Assembly (NCBI GenBank): GCA_020002185.1
Contig: CM034537.1
Location: forward strand, 15,197,262 to 15,261,261
Direction: 5' to 3'
Length of the DNA stretch: 64,000 nt
Source of the DNA: Paraescarpia echinospica
Lineage: Eukaryota > Annelida > Polychaeta > Sabellida > Siboglinidae
Positions 39,077-50,818 of this stretch are shown here, piece by piece. Below the pieces are notes generated by a model. The model did no database searches and was not told the DNA's origin. It was given only the letters and a program-made list of their open reading frames with translations. Position numbers and translations under genes: made by a program. Numbering within the stretch: position 1 is the first letter of the stretch; each line of letters begins with the position of its first letter.

Positions 39077-39603
39077 TATGTGTGTCAACGAAAAAAGTTG
39101 GGGTTAACCTCGCGAAAATTTTATGTTTTTGTCCCAGAGGGACAAAACCATAACATTTTCGCGAGATTAACCCCAACTTTTTTCTCTAGCTAACCTAATT
39201 AGCTATTTTTAACCGCTAGATGGTGCCACCATGTGACGTAGTACTCCGATTTTCCGCTAGGGGCGCTACGACGGAAGTGACGTCGTACCGGAAGTCACTT
39301 GACTGTCATGGCAGCCTCTACTAGGGACGCTACGTCGGAAGTGACGTCGCACCGGAAGTTACTTGACTGTCATGGCAGCCTCTACTAGGGACGCTACGTC
39401 GGAAGTGACGTCGCACCGGAAGTTACTTGACTGTCATGGCGGACTCTACGCTTCCGAGTCTCTACGCCGGAAGTGACGTGTTACCGGAAGTCACTTGACT
39501 GTCATGGCGGCCTCTACTAGGGACGCTACGCCGGAAGTAACGTAGTACCGGAAGTTATTTGAATGTCATGGCGACCTGACATGGCGGCCTCTACGCTTCT
39601 GCT
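39077..39603. other. Central spacer of element 2: hairpins and ETS/CRE/YY1-like repeats
   Basis: Begins beside a short hairpin (about 39051-39089). A near-perfect inverted repeat with arms of about 45 bases lies at about 39090-39183 (GTTGGGGTTAACCTCGCGAA and its complement). From about 39250 follow some five units with CGGAAGTGACGTCG, CACCGGAAGT, CTTGACTGTCATGGCGGCC and CTCTACTAGGGACGCTACG. No ORF of note. Confidence 0.85.
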
Positions 39604-42600
39604 ATTCCCAACGAATATGTGTGTCAACGAATAGAGAACTATCATGATCGATAGATGGCTATACTCTGACTAATTACATTGGTGTCCGTTGAGTGGCGTC
39701 GGAAACCATGATGGTCACCTCTTTGAATGTCTCGTGGCGTATCTCTTGTCTCGTCCGTACTCTCGTGTGATGTGACATCCGTAGTCTCGTGTGATGTGTC
39801 ATCCGTAGTCTCGTAGCATATCTCTTGTCTCGTCCGTACTCTCGTGTGATGTGTCATCCGTAGTCTCGGTCATAGTCTCGTGACATATCTCGGCCATAGT
39901 CTCGAGATAAATCTCGGCCATAGACTCGTGAGATATCTCGGACATAGTCTCGTCTCTTGTCTCGCCGGTACTCTCGTGTGATGTGTCATCCGTAGTCTCG
40001 TGTGATGTGTCATCCGTAGTCTCGTAACATATATCGGCCATAGTCTCGTCTCTTGTCTCGTCGGTACTCTCGTGTGATGTGTCATCCGAAGTCTCGTGAA
40101 CATTAGACACACCACTCGTAGTCTCGTGTGATGTATCATCCGTAGTCTCGTGATATATCTCGGACATTGTCTCGTCGGTACTCTCGTGTGATGTGTCATC
40201 CGTAGCCTCGTGTGATGTGACATCCGTAGTCTCGTGATATATTTCGGTCATAGTCTCGTCTCTTGTCTCGTCGGTACTCTCGTGTGATGTTTGTGCAGCG
40301 TGTTGGTCAAAGCATAGTGTAATGAGTGCGTGAGTGAGTGACTGCGTGAACAGACACGAAGGGTGTGTGAGTGAGTGAATGAGTGAGTGAGTGAACAGAC
40401 ACGAAGCGTGAGTGAGTGAGTGAGTGAGTGAGTGAACAGATACGAAGGGTGAGTGAGTGAGTGAGTGAACAGATACGAAGGGTGAGTGAGTGAGTGAGTG
40501 AGAGAGTGAGTGAGTGAGTGAGTGAGTGAGTGAGTGAGTGAGTGAGTGAACAGAAACGATGGGTGAGTGAGTGAGTGAGTGAGTGAACAGATACGAAGGG
40601 TGAGTGAGTGAGTGAGTGAGTGAGTGAACATATACGAAGGGTGAGTGAGTGAACAGAAACGAAGGGTGAGTGATCAGTGAGTCAGTGAGTGAACAGCCAC
40701 GAAGGGTGAGTGAGTGGCTTTGCTTTGCTTCCTTTTGAAGCAAATCTCACGCGATAACACGTCTATTTGCTTTGCTTTGCTTCCTTTTGAAGCAAATCTC
40801 ACGCGATAACACGTCTATTTGCTTTGCTTTGCTTTGATAACCCGTCTAATTGCTTTGCTTTGCTTTGGCGATAACCTGTCTATCTGCTTTGCTTTTCTTT
40901 GATAACCCGTCTAATTGCTTTGCTTTGCTTTGGCGATAATCTGTCTATTTGCTTTGCTTTGCTTTGATAACCCGTCTATTTGCTTTGCTTTGCTTCCTTT
41001 TGAGGGATCTCACGCGATAACCCGTCTATTTGCTTTGCTTTGCTCCCTTTTTGAGGGAATCACACACGATAACCCGTTCAATTCGTGTAACCTGTTGGGC
41101 TAAGTCTAGTGTTTCGTTTGTGCAACTCGTGTCTATAGGGTGGTTCGTGCAACGTGTTGGTCTAAGTTTAGTGTTTCGTTTGTCCCACTAGTTGGTCTAA
41201 GTTCAATTCGTGCAACCTGTTGGGCTAAGTTTAATGTTTCGTTTGTGCAACTCGTGTCTATAGTTTGGTTCGTGCAACGTGTTGGTCTACGTTTAGTGTT
41301 TCGTTTGTGCAACTCGTGTCTATGGTTTGATTCGTGCAACCTGTTGGGTTAAGTCTAGTATTACGTTTGTGCAACTCGTGTCTATAGTTTGGTTCGTGCA
41401 ACGTGTTGGTCTAAGTTTAGTGTTTCGTTTGTGCAACTCGTGTCTATGGTTCAATTCGTGCAACCTGTTGGGCTAAGTTTAGTGTTTCGTTTGTGCAACT
41501 CGTGTCTATAGTTTGATTCGTGCAACCTGTTGGGCTAAGTCTAGTGTTACGTTTGTGCAACTCGTGTCTATAGTTTGGTTCGTGCAACCTGTTGGGCTAA
41601 GTCTAGTGTTACGTTTGTGCAACTCGTGTCTATAGTTTGGTTCGTGCAACGTGTTGGTCTAAGTTTAGTGTTTCGTTTGTCCCACTAGTTGGTCTAAGTT
41701 CAATTCGTGACACGTGTTGGTCAAAGCATAGTGTTTCGTTTGTACAACTCGTGTCTCGTCGGTACTCTCGTGTGATGTGTCATCCGTAGTCTCGTGTGAT
41801 GTGTCATCCGTAGTCTCGTGACATATCTCGGTCATAGTCTCGTCTCTTGTCTCGTCGGTACTCTCGTGTGATGTGTCATCGGTAGTCTCGTGTGATGTGT
41901 CATCCATCGTCTCGTGACATAGTCTCGTCTCTTGTCTCGTCGGTACTCTCGTATGACGTGTCATCCGTAGTCTCGTGAAATATCTCGGTCATAGTCTCGT
42001 CTCTTGTCTCGTCGGTACTCTCGTGTGATGTGTCATCCGAAGTCTCGTAACATATCTCGGTCATAGTCTCGTCTCTTGTCTCGTCGGTACTCTCGTGTGA
42101 TGTGTCATCCGTAGTCTCGTGTGATGTGTCATCCGAAGTATCGTGACATATCTCGGCCATAGTCTCGTGTGATGTGTCATCCGTAGTCTCGTGTGAAGTG
42201 TCATCCGTAGTCTCGTGTCATCCGTAGTCTCGTGACATATCTCGGTCATAGTCTCGTGTGATGTGTCATCCGTAATCTCGTGTGAAGTGTCATCCGTAGT
42301 CTCATGTCATCCGTAGTCTCGTGACATATCTCGGTCATAGTCTCGTGTGATGTTTCATCCGTAGTCTCGTGTGAAGTGTCATCCGTAGTCTCGTGTCATC
42401 CGTAGTCTCGTGACATATCTCGGTCATAGTCTCGTCTCTTGTCTCGTCGGTACTCTCGTGTGACGTGTCATCCGTAGTCTCGTGTGATGTGTCATCCGTA
42501 GTCTCGTGACATATCTCGGTCATAGTCTCGTCTCTTGTCTCGTCGGTACTCTCGTGTGATGTGTCATCCGTAGTCTTGTGTCATCCGTAGTCTCGTGACA

Positions 42601-44948
42601 TATCTCGGTCATAGTCTCGTCTCTTGTCTCGTCGGTACTCTCGTATGACGTATCATCCGAAGTCTCGTGACATATCTCGGCCATAGTCTCGTGTGATGTG
42701 TCTAGTTGGTCTAAGTTCAATTCGTGTAACCTGTTGGGCTAAGTTTAGTGTTTAATTTGTGCAACTCGTGTCTGTGGTTCAATTCGTGCAACGTGTTGGT
42801 CTAAGTTTAGTGTTTCGTTTGTCCCACTAGTTGGTCTAAGTTCAATTCGTGCAGCGTAATCGGTTAAGTTTCTGTTTCGTTTGCGCAACTAGTTAGTCTG
42901 AGTTCAATTCGTAGTTGGTCTGAGTTCAATTCGTGCCGCATGTTGGTCAAAGCATAGTGTTTCCTTTGTACAACTCGTATCTATAGTTCGATTCGTTCAG
43001 CGTGTTGGTCAAAGCATAGTGTTTCGTTTGCGTGACTAGTTGATCTGAGTTCAATTTGTGACACGTGTTGGTCAAAGGGTAGTGTTTCGTTTGTACAACT
43101 CGTGTCTATATTTTTATTATTATTATACCGAACTTATAAAGCGCTCTTTTCATACATAAAAGCCTGCTCAAAAGCGCTGTACACAATCAATAGAATAATC
43201 ATAGAGAGTAAAAACAAAGCATAAAAAAACGATAGCATGATAAAAAAAAAAAAAAATATCTATAGATCGATTCGTTCAGCGTGTTGGTCAAAGCATAGCA
43301 TTTCGTTTGCGTGACTAGTTGATCTGAGTTCAATTTGTGCAGCGTAATCCGTTAAGTTTCTGTTTCGTTTACGTAACTAGTTGGTTTGAGTTCAATTCGT
43401 GCAGCGTAATCGGTTAAGTTTCTGTTTCGTTTACGCAACTAGTTGGTCTGAGTTCGATTCGTGCCGTGTGTTGGTCAAAGCATAGCGTTTCGTTTGCACC
43501 ACTAGTTGGTCTGAGTACATTAACATCTCTGTACTGAACTACACATACATAAGTGGTTAACATAACTGTACTGAACTACACAGACATAAGTGGTTACCGT
43601 ATCTGTACTGAACTACACATAGACATAAGTGGTTAACATAACTGTACTGCACTACACATACATAAGTGGTTAACGTATCTGTACTGAACTACACAGACAT
43701 AAGTGGTTAACGTATATGTACTGAACTACACAGACATAAGTGGTTAACGAATCTGTACTGAACTACACACACAGACATAACTTGTTAACGCATCTGTACT
43801 GAACTACACAGATACATAAGTGGTTAACATATCTGTACTGAACTACACAGACATACTTGTGATGTGTAAGACTATTAGTATGGTTCCCAACATATGCTTT
43901 GCATTACACTATGAAAAAGACACAAGATGAGGTTTGCACAGTTTATTACAACACAAACGTATTCTTTTATAACAGTTCGACAGAACATAAAGGTCACGTG
44001 GTCGTGCCGAACGAACACGAAATTTCTAACCTATGAGAATAGCTAATACTCTTTTGTGACGAGAGCTCAAAATGATGGCTAACCAGATCACTACCTGTAT
44101 AACCAACTCACCTCGTGCATCTCTACCGATTCGTCAGGTTTGGACCTATATTTAGTTCACCACTTATCTAACAGGGGTGCTTTCAGTTGATGATGATATA
44201 TCCACCAGGAGTTTATGGACGAGAAAAAACAACAGACACGAATTTTTGCAGTACTCATATGTGGTTCGCCCACTTGGCCACTAGGGGATGATGTTTGTGG
44301 TTCGTGATGTACCCGTCATGGGGCTCTATTGCACGCAAGCGTGCAAGAGACACGAATATTTGCAGTACTCGAACATTTAGTTTACAATATGTCCACAAGA
44401 TGGCACCACTTGCACATTCAGTTCCGAGAAATTCCGCTACGTGGCGCTATTGCAAAACTATTTTAGTTCCAAAAAAATACACCAGGTGGCGCTGTTTTAA
44501 TCCATGACCCATTCTACAGGTTACGCTGCTTTGGTTCCAAAAAAATCCGCAAGGGGCGCTGCGGGTCAACCTATTTTAGTCCCCAAAAATTTCGCCACGT
44601 GGCGCTGTTTTAGTTAATTATTTATCCGCTAGGTGGTGCTGTTCTAGTTTGGAATGGGAAATTATTTTAGTTCACCAACTATCCGTCAGTTAAAGCTGTT
44701 TTAGTTCTAGATCTATCCGCTAGGTGGCGCTGTTCTAGGTTTTTTGTGGGAAATTATTTTAGTTCACCAACTATCCGATAGGGGCGCCACTTGACCTTGA
44801 CCTACATCCTGGTCACGTGACCTTTGACATTGACGTTTGACCTTGAACTACATTCGGGTACTTGACCTTGACCTACATCCAGATACTTTGCTCTTGATCT
44901 TGCTCTGCGCCGCGCCACCGTACGCGCTACTTAACCTCCTTTACTACT
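39604..44948 (-). repeat. Right arm of element 2 (inverse of left arm)
   Basis: Cassettes in mirrored order from the centre: c inner (39730-40290), f (40330-40715), e (40730-41070), d (41085-41745), c outer (41745-42700), b (42715-43510), a (43515-43860), the shared CACGTG/AATAAA block (43940-44010) and the terminal repeat (about 44100-44948). Cassette e ends with GAACGGGTTATCG-type junctions identical to the left arm. No gene. Confidence 0.9.
43111..43258. mobile_element. 148-bp SINE-like or retroposed insert in the right arm
   Basis: Flanked by TCTATA on both sides (43105-43110 and 43259-43264). It ends in a 15-A run and begins TTTTTATTATTATTATACCG. The left arm reads uninterrupted at the same place (about 32373-32380). 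Contains AAGCGC stretches resembling LINE/SINE 3' tails; source unknown. Confidence 0.75.
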
Positions 44949-44954
44949 CACCGT

Positions 44955-45275
44955 GCATGCCACAGTTACCCTGTCATTTTCCAAGACGACGACCATGGGT
45001 CCGGGTAAAGTGGGAAGAGACACCGATAAATGATCGACACCGTCTTAAAACGTATCATATAGTTTACTAGCTTGTTCGGAAGTAAGTAGTTTGTCTGACA
45101 TCTAACAAGGAGAACGTTTCCTTTAAGAAAATTCGAAATGCTGTTGCGAATAGTTTAACCAACTAACGATGCTTAAGTTGTTGTAATTGATCGATGTAAT
45201 GTTTGCTTTTAAATAACTACCTGCCACCAGACGAAATATCATAATTGCATACTGGCGGCGTCTATTTTGCTTTGC
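44955..45275. other. Unique sequence between element 2 and duplication copy 2
   Basis: No gene seen. If copy 1 and copy 2 are true duplicates, the left flank of Polinton A outside this window should resemble the 45200-45281 stretch. Confidence 0.5.
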
Positions 45276-47602
45276 GGCGTTGTACTTGTGTGCAATATAA
45301 CCTGTTGCCAATTTAATATAACGAGAATAATACGTCAATTTTGTTATGCATATAAATAATATAATAAAGAGGACAATGACTTTCTCTCGAATCCTTCAAC
45401 GCTAGCCTTTTGTTACTTCACTTCGCCATCTTGCCTACCTCTCGCGGTCTCCGCAATTACGTTCACTCAGATATCACAGGCAACGAAACGTGGTGAAAAC
45501 CTTCCAGAGACGAATTCGATGGGTCCGAGTAAAATGAGGCCGTAAATAGTAATATGACGTCATCGTAACCCAACAAACACACGGTATACATAATTATGCA
45601 AAAACAAACCATACCACTTTTGTTATACGTATATATTTTTGTCATGCAAATTATGAGGGGCTTTTGGCTATAATTAGTTGGCATAGGTCAGAAGTTCATA
45701 ACCGCAGGTTAGCGACTACAAGTTTAATCGCGAAGCCATTTTTTGTCGCCAAGAGTCAGTGACAATCCGACCAAACGTTCCTTTATTGTCCAGCTTCGCT
45801 CTACCAGAAGCACGCGAGGCGTATAATAAAGTTATCCTACTTGAATATTGCATGGGGTGTAATATTATAATCATGATATAACACTGTATTTAAAAGTCAC
45901 GCTACACTTGGCGTAAATTGTTTGTCTTACATGGATCATGGATAGGAAAATCAAACTTCATCATTCACATTATGGGCGAAACACGGGGCTGCTTTGAATT
46001 CAGTCCATTTCGAAGACTTCAAACTATCAAACAAAATGTTGCTTTGATCAGCACGTCCAAACACGTTATACTATCTATGCGGATACCTGTCTCCTTATTA
46101 TCACCAGTCTGAAGTAAATTGTCATAATAAAATAATATCCTTCAAACGTTGTCGAAATAGTACGACCTTCCCAACTCCCTCCGCCACCTTTGCTTTGTTT
46201 GCAACGAGAGTCCTGTTTCTAGGTCGTTAGACCAACGAACAGTTAACAGTTAGCGATTCCTCGTGTTTAAAAAGTTTTTTTTAAATAAAAATTATGATTA
46301 ATTATTTATGTTATGCCTATTAATTTTCATAATTTATTTTATCTTCACAAATTAACTGTCTGAATGTATGGGTTGCCGAGTTAGTTCCTTGATAGAATTT
46401 AGTTCTTGCCTCTCTGATGTTCAATGTTTGTAATATGTTACTACAGCAGACTAGGAGAATAGGATGGATCGAATGATCATTACTTCACTCATAGACTAAT
46501 TTATATAAGGTGGGGTCACTCTATTACCATATATCCAGGCGAAATGCCTCTCATATAACACCGCCAATGCTACCTATAATCGCTGTCGAAATAACTAAAA
46601 TATCCCGCAGAAGCGTCCACTGGGACATGCATTTGTCAGGCCGCTGCATTTTAGGGGATCTTGTTCTTCTGCTTACGTACAGCTCAAAACTCTGTATCAG
46701 CCACACGTATCTGGGTAGAGTATAGTCGAGCTTGCGTGGACCGACTCAAGCAGCGCTGGTGTAGCGCTGGTTTAGGTCTATTGGTTATTTTGTTGATGTT
46801 TAGGCAGATTAGAAGACTCTATGGCCGGTGCGTCTAGATTCGTAAGCATATGTTAATTACTTTAGGCAGGCGTGGAGAGGAGATGCTTTCTAAATGAGTC
46901 CAGTGATTATTTGCTAACTAGCCGTTGTGTGCGTTTGTTCCATGATTTGATGGTGCTTTGAAAAAATGTTGTATATGTCGATGCGGGTGAATGTTTGTGG
47001 AAGTAGCTATAGGCTTTGCCTCTAGTTTGAGTTGAAGCGGCGGTAAGTGAAGTCGTTGTTATGTCCACTCAAGTTTACCTGATACGGCAGAACATTATGA
47101 GCTTGGCATTAGCTCGCCTGTTCGCAAGGGTCTCCCATTTTAGACTTTTGATCATTGTTGTCACACTGCTGCGTCGACGATAGTCGCTCTTCACGAAGCG
47201 AGCAGCTTGTTGTTGAACATTCTCCACAGACTTGATGTTCTTCTGCGTGGAAGGATCCCATATTCCACGATGGGTCTAACGAACGTGTGATAGCATAATG
47301 CTTTGATGGCTTGGCGGCATCTAAATAAACTTTCTACCACTTCAATCATTATATATCATGTATAATTCTCTTATTCTCCCTCATATTAATTATGATATCC
47401 TCTTATGGGGTCAGGCACAATGCGAATAATATCCCTAAATAAATAGAATGCTCACAGAAGTCCTATATATAAAATATTTCAATTACTAAAGTTAGATGTC
47501 ATTGATAGACTCCAGCATCTAAAATTCTACTACAAATTATTTAATAATTAAATACCTGGATATTTCAAATTTATTCTTTGCACACACAACTATTACATTC
47601 AT
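45276..47602. repeat. Segmental duplication copy 2 (no Polinton, no Harbinger)
   Basis: Direct-orientation copy of 3747-5383 joined to 13244-13973. Begins with GGCGTT at 45276-45281 and passes the Harbinger site as GTCCAGTGATT near 46911. Small substitutions and indels separate the copies. The region holds no supportable host gene. Confidence 0.88.
46880..47335 (-). pseudogene. C-terminal part of minus-strand LINE D
   Basis: Same fragment as 13244-13685, here uninterrupted by Harbinger; it ends in codons for SLDSFRKHLLSTP. Upstream (higher coordinates) the LINE is split by a plus-strand LINE and continues at 48035. Confidence 0.7.
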
Positions 47603-48034
47603 CAACACAATCCCGTAAACAAAATGATCTGCGTATGCCTAGAATCAAACGTGAATTTGCCAAAAATGCCTTAGATATCGCATAGTTGAGACAGTTAATA
47701 ATACACCAGACATTATCATTCAGACAATTTATACACACAGTCTACATGGTTTCTCAAGTTACATAAAAAAATACATTATTCTAAATCATGAATCATGCTG
47801 TTTTATTCATAATGGCTATATTTGTAATTCTTAAAGCAATTATTATAATTTACTAATCTGATCATACTATGTACATGTTGTTATTGTTTACTTTTGTGGG
47901 GTGGCTCCTGTGCCTGTGACACTATATGTCTTAGCGGGAGTCTCCCCGACCTTACATATTATTCATATTAGCAATGTATTGATGCATGTAATGTGTATGT
48001 GGACAAGGTCAAATAAATTGAATCTTGAATCTTG
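47336..48034 (+). mobile_element. Plus-strand LINE E, 3' end
   Basis: Decayed C-terminal polymerase codons (RMPRIKREFAKN, HSLHGFSS-like in shifting frames), then a 3' UTR, AATAAA at 48012-48017 and the tail ATTGAATCTTGAATCTTG. It lies inside LINE D, which resumes directly after it. Confidence 0.7.
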
Positions 48035-49125
48035 CTGATGGTCCACTGTAGGAAAGATCAGGTGTTGTTGGCCTTTTTTGTCACGTTGTTGATGTGTTCA
48101 CTCCATGTTAGTGTCCTGTCGACGGTTACACCAAGGTAATTGGCTCCATTGACTTCCTTCAATTGTTGTCCGTGGATAGAGTAGCGGCTGGCAATTCTCT
48201 TCTTCCTTCTGTTGGTAATTCGGATAACTTCGGGCACTTTTTTGGATTAACTCCACCAGCCAGTTATGTTCCCACATCTGCAGCTGGTCTATGTCATCCT
48301 GTAGTATATCTGCATCATTTGGTAAATTGATGTCATTTGTGTAGCAAAGGAGGAGGATGGGTCGAACGACTGAACCCTGTTGGACGCTGGAGGTCACTGC
48401 AGCAGATGATGATCTTTTGCCTTCCAGAATCACTTCCTGGGTGCAGCTGCTCAGAAAGATTTTAACCCAGTCCAACATATTCCCTCGGACTTCGTAGTGG
48501 TGAAGTTTGGTAGCCAGATGGTGTCGAACATCTTTAAGAAATCCAAAAGCACAACGTCTATCTGGCCACCCGCGATGAGACACTTCGCTAGGTCTTCGAC
48601 GGCTTGGATGAGCACTGGCGCAGGAAAGAAATTCATATTAGGGGGGAGGGGGGTTCGCCGCCGCGCCGCCGCATATCTTCATATCTTCCTTCACCTTGTG
48701 GCCGTCTCGGTTGGCTCGACTGTGACATCGCCGCCTATTACTGGGAGGTCTGCACTCCAATAGCACACACCTTTCACGGTCAACAAAAATACACATTAAT
48801 CGTCTAATAACATTTAGATTTCCACCCGCCATTGACGCTCGCCACAAAAACAAACATTCACGCTCACATTTAATGGGGGGGGGGCAGAACCATATGTCTG
48901 CTCCCCGTCCCCTGTTCCCGCGCCTATGTGGATGAGTTTGGTTTCACGGGACGTACGTTTGCGAAACCTTGGTAGTCAGATAGAATGTTATGATGTTCCA
49001 AGTGTTCCATTAAGTTACTGTGTATGCAGTGTTCCAATGTCTTGCAGGAGATGCTCGTGAGGGATATGGGTCTATAGTTTGAAGCAGTAGTTCTTGTTCC
49101 CTTCCTGTATACTGTTTAGCAAGGG
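48035..49125 (-). pseudogene. LINE D reverse-transcriptase core (decayed, split by a MITE)
   Basis: From high to low coordinates: ASNYRPISLTSISCKTLEH near 49075, ALIQAVEDLAKCL-like near 48600, LLDFLKMFDTIW near 48540, LDWVKIFLSSCTQEVIL near 48450, a QQGSVVRPIL block near 48370 and a CYTNDI near 48340. The catalytic region is frameshifted and carries stops. A 316-bp MITE separates the fingers from the palm. Confidence 0.75.
48613..48928. mobile_element. hAT-type MITE with 8-bp target duplication
   Basis: Flanked by TGGATGAG at 48605-48612 and 48929-48936. Ends CACTGGCGCAGGAAAG and, inverted, CATAGGCGCGGGAACAG, matching the CA-x2-GGCGC pattern of hAT termini. It carries G-runs near both ends and a GCCGCCGCGCC stretch, with no ORF of its own. 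Confidence 0.85.
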
Positions 49126-49759
49126 GCGCGTTTCGTACAAATGCATGTAAACACCCAATGTAGATCTTGTCAAAAGTACCTTCAATCTAATCCTATTCTT
49201 CAACCTAACTCCTTTTCACCTGGAGGGATAGCATGAAGCTCACCGTTTAGTAATGACAATGAGCAATGCCGACGCGCAGCGGACGATGCACCGGCAACCC
49301 GCGAGTTACCATGGAAGTGAAGTCACTGTCACGTGGCGCAATTTCTGCCGACTTCTGCAGGGCATAGGAAATCATTTCTGTATTAACCCGGAGTACTATA
49401 GCACGGCACAGCGGGCAACAAAAGCAAACATTCAATCAAAGTATTTAGAACAACCAATGTCATTGTAGTTTGACACGTTATTAATTAAAGTTTTTGTCAC
49501 CAGGGTAGGCTAGGCTAATGGCAAGACCATTTTGGCGTGTTCATATAGATGTGTGTAATGAACAACTAAATGAAAGAACAATTTTGGAGTATATAAAGAT
49601 CAGTTTGAAAACAAAATGTGTGGAGTGCATACAACGAACTAGCCTAGTCTCCCAACGTTGTAAGAGAACGCCCGCTTTAAAACCGCTTTTGGTAGCCATT
49701 CGATAGGTGGCGCCACCAAAACGCAATTGTTTCATATTGACGTCCCATGATATATGCAG
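49126..49759. other. No gene recognised
   Basis: Short ORFs on both strands are unremarkable. TAGGTGGCGCCACC at 49706-49719 is a short palindrome near the transposase end and may belong to the pogo element's terminus; I could not define its inverted repeats. Confidence 0.4.
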
Positions 49760-50818
49760 CTATTTACTTGTCAACTTGTCAAAACCTGGAAATGCCACGT
49801 TGTAGTACCTTTTAAGTGGTCCATACACTGACCGGTCCAGTGGCTGCAGCTTATGCGAGCATTGCGGGGGAACTGACACCATCACCACACTGTTGTCTTT
49901 GATATACTGGAGTACATCGATTGACAAGTGTGATATGTGATTGTCCAACAACAAGAGCACTTTATCCGTGGGGGACGGTCGAACATGAGCCACGAAGTGC
50001 TTCATGAAGGTCAGGAAACCAGACGCGGTCATCCACCCGGAAGGGTGCGCTGTGCCCACACACCCTACCGGGCCACCATTGACAAAGTTGTCTCGATAGT
50101 TCACTCTCGGAAATATGAACATCGGGGGTACGCTTTTCCCAACAGCGTTTACCGCACAACAGAGTGTCACGAGTTGTTCTCGTTCCGCTGACACTATGGC
50201 GCCGACCTGTTTGCTACCAGTTGTCGCAATAACCTTCGCTGGTTTCTGGACCGTGGTGCATCCCGTCTCATCTACATTCCATATCCGTTCGGGTGCATAG
50301 TTGTCGCGCGCATAGACTTCCATCAGGTTGTTGAACAATTTAGATACGTTCGTCCGGTTGAAACTCGTCGCTCGGCTTAGTGAGGTTGGTTCTGGCGACC
50401 TCCGCGATATCGTGTCATTTCTTTTCAGGAACCCGCTTAGCCAATCGACGTCTGCACGCTCGTTCTGTGTCCACGTAGCAGGGATGTCCTTCTTCAGTGT
50501 ATGGGCGTAATCGTATGTCAGCTTCCGCGCCTGCATTGTGCTGAGGCCGTAAAACAAACTTGCTGCCTTTGCATAATCAACAAGGCTGGCCTCCTCTGCC
50601 TTTTTGAAGACGCATCTGTTTCCATAATACCCGACGATCTCAACTGCTCCGGCTGCTCGAACTTTCGAGCAGTGCCGTCGCAAAGTAGCCTCGCTGATGT
50701 TGCTGGCTTTCGCCACGGCACGACACTTCTTTCCTTCTTCCAAAACTTCTTTGATAGCTGCATTCATGCTATCCGACGACGTTCGACCTCTGTTCGATTT
50801 TCTTTTATAGGTTCGCAT
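49760..50818 (-). CDS. pogo/Tigger-type transposase (DDE_1), 352 aa, probably C-terminally truncated
   Basis: I chose ATG 50818 (MRTYKRKSNRG); the in-frame GTG at 50851 lies upstream. Domains: an N-terminal psq-type helix-turn-helix (residues ~12-60, with AVAKASNISEATLRRH), a CENP-B-like DNA-binding region containing WLSGFLKRN, and the DDE core: IWNVDETG (first Asp), LLLLDNHISHLS (second Asp) and HKLQPLDRSVYGPLKRYY (third). All three acidic residues are present. The frame stops soon after NVAFPGFDKLT, earlier than usual for the family. A Tc1/mariner-superfamily cut-and-paste enzyme inserting at TA. Confidence 0.88.
   Translation of the reverse strand: MRTYKRKSNRGRTSSDSMNAAIKEVLEEGKKCRAVAKASNISEATLRRHCSKVRAAGAVEIVGYYGNRCVFKKAEEASLVDYAKAASLFYGLSTMQARKLTYDYAHTLKKDIPATWTQNERADVDWLSGFLKRNDTISRRSPEPTSLSRATSFNRTNVSKLFNNLMEVYARDNYAPERIWNVDETGCTTVQKPAKVIATTGSKQVGAIVSAEREQLVTLCCAVNAVGKSVPPMFIFPRVNYRDNFVNGGPVGCVGTAHPSGWMTASGFLTFMKHFVAHVRPSPTDKVLLLLDNHISHLSIDVLQYIKDNSVVMVSVPPQCSHKLQPLDRSVYGPLKRYYNVAFPGFDKLTSK

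Larger units (their letters stand above)
30788..44948. mobile_element. Element 2: 14.2-kb non-autonomous Polinton-like giant inverted repeat
   Basis: Starts AGTAGTAAAGGAGGTTAAGT and ends with the exact inverse; flanked by CACCGT on both sides (30782-30787, 44949-44954). The two arms (30788-39076 and 39604-44948) are inverted copies over about 5 kb once a 3.3-kb LINE in the left arm and a 148-bp insert in the right arm are removed. The arms are built from satellite cassettes in mirrored order. No transposition, replication or virion gene of its own is seen. The ends match element 1, so it is probably mobilised in trans. Confidence 0.92.

Noticed and set aside
39799..40743. 314-codon ORF on the minus strand
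   Set aside because: Mirror image of the left-arm repeat ORF; satellite-derived.
16704..44948. CRISPR-like array
   Set aside because: Repeats are directly adjacent or have repeated, not unique, spacers, and the DNA is animal.
16704..44948. Elements 1 and 2 as one large Polinton
   Set aside because: Each has its own matching ends and its own 6-bp duplication (CACGCA versus CACCGT), with unrelated sequence between them.
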